Positions 1 to 6,060 of a DNA stretch of 8,672 bases are shown here, one piece after another. The notes below the pieces were generated by a model. That model saw nothing but the letters and a program-made list of their open reading frames with translations. It was not told where the DNA came from and made no database searches. Source of the stretch: an uncultured Clostridia bacterium (GTDB taxonomy: Bacteria; Bacillota; Clostridia; Christensenellales; Aristaeellaceae); NCBI GenBank assembly GCA_947600345.1, contig CANQGC010000113.1, positions 1-8,672 on the forward strand. The letters run 5' to 3'. Made by a program: the position numbers and the translations under genes. How positions within the stretch are numbered: position 1 is the stretch's first letter; each line of letters opens with the position of its first letter.

Positions 1-675
1 CACGGCCACGTCGAAGTCCCCGGTGAAGATGTCCCGCGCCTCGCAGTTGCCGGCGAAGCGGAAGTTCGACTGGGCGAGCATCAGCTCGTAGGTCTCCTTT
101 ACGAGCTTGTTGCCCTTCTCCGCCTCCGCGCCGATGTTGATTAAGCCCACGCGCGGCTCGCCGATGCCCTCCACGCCGTGCATGTAGGCCGAGCCCATCA
201 GGCCGAAGTGCAGGAGGTACTTGGGCTGGCAGTCCACGTTCGCGCCGGAGTCGATCAGCAGCGTCTTGCGCCTGAGCCCAGGCAGCACCACGCCGATGGC
301 CGGGCGCTCGATGCCGGGAATGCGGCCCACCTTGAAGATGCCGCAGGCCAGGATCGCTCCCGTGGAGCCCGCGCTGATGGCGGCCCCGGCCCTACCCTCG
401 CGCACGGCGCTCATGGCCACGACCATCGAGGAATCCTTCTTCTGGCGCACCGCCAGCATCGGCGATTCGTCCATGCCAATCACCTGGCTCGCGGGCAGAA
501 TCTCCGCCCGGTCCCGGGGCGCTTCCGCAAGCAGCGGCTCGATGCGCTCCGGCGGTCCGGCCAGCAATACGTCGATGTCGTCAAAGCGCTTCAGCGCGCG
601 AAGCGCGCCCCGGACGATGGCGTCCGGCGCGTCGTCGCCGCCCATGGCGTCCAGCGCGATGCGATAGCGGCTCAT
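1..675 (-). CDS. plsX: Phosphate acyltransferase PlsX, 5' part (C-terminus beyond window)
   Basis: PlsX makes acyl-phosphate from acyl-ACP and phosphate, the acyl donor for PlsY in the first step of phosphatidic acid synthesis; it is a peripheral, cytoplasmic-side enzyme. The 225 codons seen (the family is usually about 330 residues) begin MSRYRIALDAMGGDDAP. They carry the family's DAMGG motif (residues 9-13), the SAGSTGA loop (101-107, usually SAGNTGA), DSGANVDC (142-149) and an LINIG/KGN segment near residue 180. The sequence runs without a stop off the left edge at a GNCEARDI segment typical of the family. The start at 675 is chosen because the DAMGG motif sits at its normal distance and an AAAGGGGG ribosome binding site lies 9 bases upstream. 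An ATG five bases further upstream runs straight into a stop. It is transcribed away from the other genes. No FapR-type operator is visible upstream. Identification is confident. Confidence 0.96.
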   Translation of the reverse strand, partial: MSRYRIALDAMGGDDAPDAIVRGALRALKRFDDIDVLLAGPPERIEPLLAEAPRDRAEILPASQVIGMDESPMLAVRQKKDSSMVVAMSAVREGRAGAAISAGSTGAILACGIFKVGRIPGIERPAIGVVLPGLRRKTLLIDSGANVDCQPKYLLHFGLMGSAYMHGVEGIGEPRVGLINIGAEAEKGNKLVKETYELMLAQSNFRFAGNCEARDIFTGDFDVAV

Positions 676-708
676 CGCATAAGACCCCCTTTATAGACAT
701 TCCTCATT

Positions 709-737
709 ATTGTAGCAGAAGCCCGGAAAAATAGCAA
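709..737 (-). promoter_or_regulatory. Sigma-A promoter for plsX (extended -10)
   Basis: On the minus strand, TTGCTA (737-732) and TACAAT (714-709) are separated by 17 bases, and TG lies one base before the -10 hexamer, giving an extended -10 element. Transcription would start near 702, leaving a leader of about 27 bases before the plsX ATG. Its position excludes the small minus-strand open frame at 672-866, most of which lies upstream of the transcription start. Recognised by consensus match only. Confidence 0.7.
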
Positions 738-850
738 GCTTTTTGACCCCGCATGGATGAAAGTTTGCCAAAATAACGACGATTTGCCGGGAATCTGCCG
801 GTTAAATCGATGTTTTTCTTTAAAACTCGGCAAACATTGTGAATCTAATG

Positions 851-879
851 TAGCTTTATTTCGCAAGCTATGTTATACT
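851..879 (+). promoter_or_regulatory. Promoter for the binding-protein/channel operon, with an inverted repeat over the -35 region
   Basis: TATACT at 874-879 is preceded by TG at 871-872, an extended -10 element; the start would be near 886. The -35 position, 17 bases upstream (851-856, TAGCTT), matches consensus poorly, as is common when the -10 is extended. TAGCTT at 851-856 and AAGCTA at 865-870 form a perfect 6-bp inverted repeat with an 8-base gap. It covers the -35 and spacer, where a repressor or activator could bind. The operator role is an inference. Confidence 0.55.
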
Positions 880-893
880 GGATGATGAAATAG

Positions 894-939
894 AAGGATT
901 CATATCTGGAAGGATTCATTCTGGAAGGGGGAGGATTCC
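894..939 (+). repeat. Tandem repeat of ribosome-binding-site-like units before a TTG start
   Basis: Three units follow each other: 894-909 (AAGGATTCATATCTGG), 910-924 (AAGGATTCATTCTGG) and a diverged 925-939 (AAGGGGGAGGATTCC). Each contains an AAGGA- or GGAGGA-type Shine-Dalgarno core. The third, GGGGGAGG at 927-934, lies 5 bases before the TTG start codon at 940 and is the working ribosome binding site. The first two units differ by one base of length, which suggests slippage duplication. Confidence 0.75.
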
Positions 940-1731
940 TTGAAGAGATACCACCGGCCGCTGGCACTGTTGGCGGCGATCATCCTGTTGCTGACGGGAT
1001 TGGTGGGCTCCGCGCAAGCCGAGACCACGGCCAGCGCGGAGGCAAAGCGCCTGGTCGTGGGCGTGCGCGCGGACATCGTGGGCTTCGGCTACCTGAACCC
1101 CACCACCGGCAAGTACTACGGCCTGGAGATCGACCTGGCGGACGCGCTGGCGAAGAAGATGGGCTACGCCGGCGCGGAGTACGTGACCGTAACCGCCGGC
1201 GACCGCGAGGCCAAGCTCGCCTCCGGCGAGGTGCAGGTGCTCATGGCCTGCTACACCATCACCGAGCGCCGCAAGGAGACCGTGGACTTCAGCCCGGCCT
1301 ACTACGACGACTACACCTACATCATCGTGCAGAACTCCACGCTGTTCTCCGAGCCCCTCGACCTGAAGGGCCTGACCATCGGCGCGGTGGCCGGCGCGAA
1401 CAACGACGTCTCCTTCCGCGCCAACATGCGGGAGATGGGCCTGCTCGAGGAGGAGCCCAAGGAGCCGAACTTTATCTTCCGCTACTCCAACAGCTACGCG
1501 GAGCTCTCCGAGGCGCTGGAGGAGGGCATCATCGACGCCATGTGCATGGACGGCTCCATCGCGAAGGGCCACATGAACGACGAGCGCAACTACTTCAGCA
1601 AGACCCTGGATTCGATGCAGTACGGCGCGGCGACGGTCAAGGGCAGCCCCCTGAGCGCCCAGGTCGCCGAGGCCATGCAGGCGCTGATCGACGACGGCAC
1701 GGTGGCGCGCCTGACCGACAAGTGGGATTGA
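940..1731 (+). CDS. Secreted type-3 solute-binding protein, amino-acid family (orphan, non-lipoprotein)
   Basis: Predicted extracellular amino-acid-binding protein of the SBP_bac_3 fold, 263 residues, a full family length. Residues 1-27 form a signal peptide: basic KRYHR, a hydrophobic core, then GSAQA with cleavage expected before E28. There is no lipobox cysteine, unusual for a binding protein of a single-membrane organism. The mature part opens with the family's VGVRADIVGFGYLNP stretch, followed by GLEIDLADALAKKMG. R111 in TITERR aligns with the arginine that clamps the ligand alpha-carboxylate in LAO-type proteins, and D204 in AMCMDGS with the alpha-amino contact, so an amino-acid ligand is likely; which one cannot be told. 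The start is TTG with a strong Shine-Dalgarno; no ATG lies in frame between it and the upstream stop at 886. No permease or ATPase is adjacent. The next gene starts 13 bases after the stop, so the two are probably co-transcribed. Confidence 0.9.
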   Translation: MKRYHRPLALLAAIILLLTGLVGSAQAETTASAEAKRLVVGVRADIVGFGYLNPTTGKYYGLEIDLADALAKKMGYAGAEYVTVTAGDREAKLASGEVQVLMACYTITERRKETVDFSPAYYDDYTYIIVQNSTLFSEPLDLKGLTIGAVAGANNDVSFRANMREMGLLEEEPKEPNFIFRYSNSYAELSEALEEGIIDAMCMDGSIAKGHMNDERNYFSKTLDSMQYGAATVKGSPLSAQVAEAMQALIDDGTVARLTDKWD

Positions 1732-1744
1732 GGAGGCGGAGCGC

Positions 1745-4700
1745 ATGTCCAAGAGAATCAAGAAGAAATCCCTCGCGATGATCTGCGTTCAGCTTGTCTG
1801 CACAATCGCGCTGGGCGCCTTCCTCGTGCTGATGCAGAACGACCTGTCGACCGCCACGCAGCAGAGGGCCACGCTGGAGAAGCTCGAGCAGATCGACGAG
1901 CTGGTCGAGAAGTCGAGCGAAAACGGCGCGCAGACCCAGCAGACCTTCGACAACATCTACCGGGATAAGGCCGCGAGCCTGGCCTACATGGTGCAGCAGC
2001 AGATCGATCCCGCGCTCACGCCGGACATGATGGAGCAGTACCGCTCGATCCTGAACGTGACCAACGCGCTGATCGTCGACCGCGACGGCAGCATCTCCGC
2101 CCAGGCCCGGCCCACGCAGGCGAACTTCGCCCGCGCCCGCTACAACCAGCTCAGGACGGTGTTCGACAGCCGCACGCCGAGCAAGCCCTTCCAGGTGACG
2201 ACCGGCGAGGAGAGCCTGCGCTACTACGCCGCCTGGATCGACGATCAGCAGATGGCGGTCATCGAGCAGTCCCCCGAGGAGCTCTCGACGCTGTTGGAGG
2301 ACACCTCGTCCTGGAAGAGCATCCTCGAGAACGTGAGCGTCGGCCTGCACGGCTACGCCTTCGCGGTCTCCGCCCAGGACTATACCTTCACCTACCACCC
2401 CGACGCCTCGCTTATCGGCCAGGACGCGCTGGACGCCGGCATCGCCGTGGAATCGCTGGAGGAGGGCAACACGGGCTGGATCGACGTGTACGGCGAGCGG
2501 CTCTACGCGGGCGTCACCCAGCTGGGCAACACCTACGTGGTCTGCGCCGTCAGCGAGGATGAGATCAAATCCGACAACCTTGTCACCGTGGTCATCGTGC
2601 TGTTCATCTTCATCGCCGTCGTGACCATCGTGATCGCCTACGCGATGCTGATGCTCACCGAGGCGGAGAAGGACGGCCCGAAGAGCGACGACATCGTGAA
2701 GCTCGGCAAGCGGCTGCGCTTCCACAAGCGGCTCGCCATCAAGATCGGCATCACGTCCTTCATCGGCCTGGTGTGCATACTGGGCATCTCCTTCTACATG
2801 CAGACGCTGTTCAACCTCTCCCAGGTGAGCATGTCCAATGCCCAGCACATGAGCGAGATCGAAACCACCTCCGCGCGCTACGAGAAGGACGCGCACCTGC
2901 TGACCGACTGCTACAACCGCGCATACCTCTCCAAGGCCGAGACCGCCGCCTACATCCTGGATCGCAAGCCCGAGCTGGGCAACCGGGAGGACCTGGCGGG
3001 CCTGAGCGAGGCGCTGGGCGTGGAGTACTGCTTCCTGTTCGATTCCAACGGCGTGATGACGGCCACGGACTCGCCCTACTCCCACTTCACGCTGAGCCAG
3101 AATCCGGAGGACCAGTCCTACGCCTTCAACCAGCTCTTGCAGGGCGTGCCCTTCCTGATTCAGGAGGCGCGCTTGGACGATGTGGAGCACATCTACCGCC
3201 AGTATGTGGGCGTCACGCTGCGCGACGACGCGGGCGAGGCGGACGGCTTCGTGCAGATCGCCGTCTTCCCGGAGCTCTTGCAGGAAACGGTGGACAGCAT
3301 GGACATGCGCGCGATCCTGCAGAACATCAAGGTTGGCTCCAACGGCTTCGCATTCTCCACCGACCGCACGGAGGAGAAGAACTTCGTCTGCTATCCCGAC
3401 GAGCGCTACATCGGCCGCAGCTCCCTGGAGCACGGCCTGACGGAGGACGAATTCATCGACGGTGACAGCGGCTACATCAAGCTGGGCCTGGAGAAGTACT
3501 TCGCCACGGCCAAGGAGACGGCCGACGAGTTCATCTTCCTGGCGGTGCCCGAGGCCGAGCTGGGCGGCAACCGGCTCTTCATCGCGCTGCTGAGCACGGG
3601 CTTCTCGCTCGTCTGCCTGGGCCTGATCTGCCTGCTGCTGTGCATGCAGGTCGACAGCAGCGCCGCGCCCGCGCGGAAGCGCAGGCGCACCAAGCGCAGC
3701 CTAGACCGCGAGCGCATGATGGACGTGGTCGTGGACGGCAACGTGAAGAAGACCGAGAGCGCGTTCTCCCGCTGGAGCAACGTATCCATGCACTGGGGTG
3801 AGCGCACGCCCGAGCAGAAGGTCTTCGCCATCCTCAAGGCGCTGATGGTGGTGATGGCGGCCATCATCTGCGTGGCGGTCATCTACAAGGAGCGCTTCTT
3901 CGACAGCACTTCGGTGTTCCGCTACGTGATCGACGGCACCTGGAAGAAGACGTTCAACATCTTCTCCGTGACCGCCTGCGTGCTGATTCTGATGGTCGTC
4001 ATCGCGGGCACCACGGTGGTGCGCGGGCTGCTCAGGCTCCTGTCCCGCACGATGGACGCCCGGGGCGACACCATCTGCCGCCTGCTGAGCAATCTGGTCA
4101 AGTACGTGTCCGTGATCGCGGCGGCCTACTACTGCTTCGCCCAGTTCGGCGTGGATACGGCCACGCTGCTGGCCTCGGCGGGCATACTCTCGCTGGTCAT
4201 CGGCCTGGGCTCGAAGGATCTGATCACCGACATACTGGCCGGACTCTTCATCATCTTTGAGGGCGACTTCCGCGTGGGCGACATCGTGACCATCGGCGAC
4301 TGGCGCGGCACGGTGATCGAGATCGGCGTGCGCACCACGAAGATCGAGGAGCCCAGCAAGAACATCAAGATCCTCAACAACTCCGCCATCTCCGGCGTCA
4401 TCAACATGACGCGCAAGGAGTCCGTGGCGCTGTGCGAGGTATCCATCGAGTACGGCGAGAGCCTGGAGCGCGTGGAGGCCATACTGGCAGAGGAGCTGCC
4501 CAAGTTCAAGAGCCGCCTGCCCGCAATCATCGAAGGCCCGTCCTACGGCGGCGTGGTCTCACTGGCGGACAGCGGCGTCATCATCCGCGTGCTGGCGCAG
4601 TGCGCCGAGGGCGACCGCCCGAAGCTGATCCGCGACCTGAACCGCGAGATGAAGCTGATCTTCGACAAGCACAACATCAACGTCCCCTTCCCGCAGGTGG

Positions 4701-4813
4701 TCGTCAACCAGCCGGTGGAATTCAAGGAAGCCACCGAGTGGCAGAAGAAGCGCGCCGAGAAGTACGCCAAGGAGCAGAGCGAAAAGACCAAGGACATGGA
4801 GACCCAGGTCTGA
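1745..4813 (+). CDS. Tandem-Cache MscS-family channel protein (1022 residues)
   Basis: Predicted membrane channel with extracellular sensor domains. Order: basic N-terminus and TM1 (about 10-31); Cache domain 1 (33-279, with GLHGYAFAV at 200-208 and HPDASLIG at 218-225); TM2 (280-304); cytoplasmic linker; TM3 (331-353); Cache domain 2 (354-609, with GSNGFAF at 531-537 and YPDERYIG at 550-557); TM4 (611-634); basic linker KRRRTKR; TM5 (697-714); then the MscS core. The core has helices at about 740-763 and 783-801, the pore helix at about 802-838, a beta domain (GDFRVGDIV and after) and an alpha/beta C-terminal domain to about 985. L817 and L821 align with the E. coli MscS pore-seal leucines 105 and 109. 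A charged Lys/Glu tail ends the protein. Eight TM segments put both ends inside, agreeing with MscS topology. The two Cache modules are visibly duplicated. GGAGG at 1732-1736, overlapping the preceding stop, is 8 bases from the ATG. Channel family is confident; ligand gating is inferred. Confidence 0.9.
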   Translation: MSKRIKKKSLAMICVQLVCTIALGAFLVLMQNDLSTATQQRATLEKLEQIDELVEKSSENGAQTQQTFDNIYRDKAASLAYMVQQQIDPALTPDMMEQYRSILNVTNALIVDRDGSISAQARPTQANFARARYNQLRTVFDSRTPSKPFQVTTGEESLRYYAAWIDDQQMAVIEQSPEELSTLLEDTSSWKSILENVSVGLHGYAFAVSAQDYTFTYHPDASLIGQDALDAGIAVESLEEGNTGWIDVYGERLYAGVTQLGNTYVVCAVSEDEIKSDNLVTVVIVLFIFIAVVTIVIAYAMLMLTEAEKDGPKSDDIVKLGKRLRFHKRLAIKIGITSFIGLVCILGISFYMQTLFNLSQVSMSNAQHMSEIETTSARYEKDAHLLTDCYNRAYLSKAETAAYILDRKPELGNREDLAGLSEALGVEYCFLFDSNGVMTATDSPYSHFTLSQNPEDQSYAFNQLLQGVPFLIQEARLDDVEHIYRQYVGVTLRDDAGEADGFVQIAVFPELLQETVDSMDMRAILQNIKVGSNGFAFSTDRTEEKNFVCYPDERYIGRSSLEHGLTEDEFIDGDSGYIKLGLEKYFATAKETADEFIFLAVPEAELGGNRLFIALLSTGFSLVCLGLICLLLCMQVDSSAAPARKRRRTKRSLDRERMMDVVVDGNVKKTESAFSRWSNVSMHWGERTPEQKVFAILKALMVVMAAIICVAVIYKERFFDSTSVFRYVIDGTWKKTFNIFSVTACVLILMVVIAGTTVVRGLLRLLSRTMDARGDTICRLLSNLVKYVSVIAAAYYCFAQFGVDTATLLASAGILSLVIGLGSKDLITDILAGLFIIFEGDFRVGDIVTIGDWRGTVIEIGVRTTKIEEPSKNIKILNNSAISGVINMTRKESVALCEVSIEYGESLERVEAILAEELPKFKSRLPAIIEGPSYGGVVSLADSGVIIRVLAQCAEGDRPKLIRDLNREMKLIFDKHNINVPFPQVVVNQPVEFKEATEWQKKRAEKYAKEQSEKTKDMETQV

Positions 4814-4845
4814 GTGAATCTCTGAATAGCTTCTCAAAGGGCAAC

Positions 4846-4877
4846 GGGGCCCCCGCAGTCGCGGGGGCCCCATATTT
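4846..4877 (+). terminator. Intrinsic terminator of the binding-protein/channel operon
   Basis: A perfect 11-bp GC-only stem (4846-4856 paired with 4861-4871) closes an AGTC tetraloop. It is followed by a short, impure T-rich stretch (ATATTT). It sits 33 bases past the channel gene's stop and separates this unit from the argF promoter. The weak T tract leaves some read-through possible. Confidence 0.82.
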
Positions 4878-4934
4878 GCATAATTATGTATATACTTCGC
4901 ATAATCCGACGATTCCTTCGCATTATTATGTAAG
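4875..4934 (+). promoter_or_regulatory. Array of ARG-box-like operators, 21-bp spacing
   Basis: Box 1 (4875-4892, TTTGCATAATTATGTATA) matches the ARG-box pattern TNTGNATWWWWATNCANA at all but one position. Box 3 (4917-4934, TTCGCATTATTATGTAAG) matches at 15 of 18. Between them a half-site, TTCGCATAAT, begins at 4896. The G of the GCAT element falls at 4878, 4899 and 4920, exactly 21 bp apart, the centre spacing of tandem ARG boxes bound by ArgR hexamers. The array lies upstream of argF, an arginine synthesis gene, which supports control by an ArgR/AhrC regulator. It sits about 40-110 bases before the main predicted start, so it may act at a distance or on a second promoter inside the array (TTGCAT 4876-4881, 18-base spacer, CATAAT 4900-4905). 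Confidence 0.6.
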
Positions 4935-4951
4935 AGTTTACACGCTTGCCG

Positions 4952-4980
4952 TTGAATCGTAAACATGCGGGTTATATAAT
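4952..4980 (+). promoter_or_regulatory. Sigma-A promoter for argF-carAB
   Basis: TTGAAT (4952-4957) and a perfect TATAAT (4975-4980) are separated by 17 bases. Transcription would begin near 4987, giving a leader of about 28 bases. A GTTTAC (4936-4941) / GTAAAC (4959-4964) inverted repeat brackets the -35 hexamer. Confidence 0.8.
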
Positions 4981-5014
4981 AAGGCGATACCAAATGACGA
5001 GGGAGCGTTGAAAT

Positions 5015-6004
5015 ATGAATCTGAGCGGAAGGAGCTTTTTGAAGCTCATGGACTTCACCCCGACGGAGATCGAGGGACTGATCGACCTGGCCGCCGAGCT
5101 GAAGGATAAGAAGCACCGGGGCATTGCCCACGACGAGTTGCGCGGCAAGAACGTGGCGCTGATCTTCGAGAAGACCAGCACGCGCACGCGCTGCAGCTTC
5201 GAGGTGGCGGCGCACGACCTGGGCATGGGCGTGACCTACCTCGACCCCTCGGGCTCGCAGATCGGCCACAAGGAGTCCATCGCCGACACCGCGCGGGTGC
5301 TGGGGCGGATGTACGACGGCATCGAGTACCGGGGCTACGGCCAGGAGATCGTCGATACGCTGGCCAAGTACTCCGGCGTGCCGGTGTGGAACGGCCTGAC
5401 GAACGAGTTCCACCCCACGCAGATTCTGGCCGACTTCCTGACCATACGGGAGCGCTTTGGCAAATTGAAGGGCATCAAGCTGGTCTACATGGGCGACGCC
5501 CGCTACAACATGGGCAACTCGCTGATGGTGGGCTGCGCGAAGATGGGCCTGCACTTCGTGGCCTGTGCTCCCCGCAAGTACTTCCCCGACCCGGAGCTGA
5601 TGGAGCAGTGCCAGGCCATCGCCGCCGAGAACGGCGCGACCGTCGAATTCATCGAGGATCCCGCCGAGGCCGTGAAGGGCGCGCAGGTGATCTACACCGA
5701 CGTCTGGGTCTCGATGGGCGAGCCGGACGAAGTATGGGCCGAGCGCATCCGCGATTTGATCGGCTACCAGGTCAACTCCAAGCTCATGGCCCAGGCCGCG
5801 CCGGACTGCGTGTTCATGCACTGCCTGCCCGCGTTCCACGACCTCAACACCGCCGTGGGCCGCAAGATGTCGAAGATGTTCGGCGTGGATGAGATGGAGG
5901 TCACGAATGAGGTGTTCGAGTCCCCGGCGTCCATCGTGTTCGACGAGGCCGAAAACCGGATGCACACCATCAAGGCCGTGATGCTGGCCACGCTGAGAAA
6001 GTAA
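5015..6004 (+). CDS. argF: Ornithine carbamoyltransferase
   Basis: Cytoplasmic enzyme that transfers the carbamoyl group of carbamoyl phosphate to ornithine, giving citrulline for arginine synthesis. The 329 residues match the family's usual length (the E. coli enzyme has 334). Visible motifs are STRTR (55-59, carbamoyl phosphate binding), HPTQ (133-136), VSMGE (S233, M234, G235; the ornithine-binding loop) and HCLPAFHD (from H269, with the catalytic-site C270). The SMG loop and HCLP motif favour ornithine rather than aspartate as acceptor. A catabolic (arcB) or putrescine version is less likely given the downstream carAB and the ARG-like boxes upstream. GAGGGAG at 4999-5005 is 9 bases before the ATG. 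carA follows after 56 bases without a terminator, so argF-carA-carB probably form one unit that makes and then uses carbamoyl phosphate. Confidence 0.96.
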   Translation: MNLSGRSFLKLMDFTPTEIEGLIDLAAELKDKKHRGIAHDELRGKNVALIFEKTSTRTRCSFEVAAHDLGMGVTYLDPSGSQIGHKESIADTARVLGRMYDGIEYRGYGQEIVDTLAKYSGVPVWNGLTNEFHPTQILADFLTIRERFGKLKGIKLVYMGDARYNMGNSLMVGCAKMGLHFVACAPRKYFPDPELMEQCQAIAAENGATVEFIEDPAEAVKGAQVIYTDVWVSMGEPDEVWAERIRDLIGYQVNSKLMAQAAPDCVFMHCLPAFHDLNTAVGRKMSKMFGVDEMEVTNEVFESPASIVFDEAENRMHTIKAVMLATLRK

Positions 6005-6033
6005 ACTTTCTATTTATAATTGGAAGCTCCAAT
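5993..6033 (+). promoter_or_regulatory. Possible internal promoter and palindrome before carA
   Basis: The 56-base gap after argF holds a perfect -10 hexamer, TATAAT (6015-6020), with a weak CTGAGA -35 (5993-5998) 16 bases upstream. Starting at the end of the -10 is a perfect inverted repeat, ATTGGA (6019-6024) and TCCAAT (6028-6033) with a 3-base centre, lying where transcription would start. This could be a second, separately controlled promoter for carAB. There is no T tract, so it is not a terminator. Confidence 0.4.
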
Positions 6034-6060
6034 ACTCGACAGAGAAAGAGGGCGCTTTTC

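Noticed and set aside
33..120. Looked for a frameshift or degraded end in plsX near the window edge
   Set aside because: The frame stays open with family-typical residues to base 1; it is cut only by the window.
178..696. Plus-strand open frames opposite plsX
   Set aside because: They mirror the plsX frame, which has clear family motifs, promoter and ribosome binding site.
672..866. Small minus-strand frame of 64 codons overlapping the plsX start by four bases
   Set aside because: Most of it lies upstream of the predicted plsX transcription start, it has no motif or ribosome binding site, and its sequence is that of the AT-rich promoter region.
1637..3433. Long minus-strand open frame (598 codons) opposite the channel gene
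   Set aside because: It lies antisense to a well-supported membrane protein, is rich in His, Arg, Val and Leu as expected from mirrored GC-rich codons, has no recognisable motifs, and runs across the channel gene start.
4846..4871. Considered whether the GC hairpin after the channel gene could be part of a riboswitch or attenuator for argF
   Set aside because: It precedes the argF promoter and directly follows the channel stop codon; a simple terminator explains it.
4432..4962. Plus-strand frame out of phase with the channel gene, extending through the terminator
   Set aside because: Arg/Pro/Gly-rich shadow of the MscS C-terminal domain that passes through the hairpin terminator.
4559..5965. 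Minus-strand open frame (468 codons) spanning the terminator, argF promoter and argF
   Set aside because: It crosses a clear terminator and promoter and is antisense to argF; low-complexity His/Arg/Val composition without motifs.
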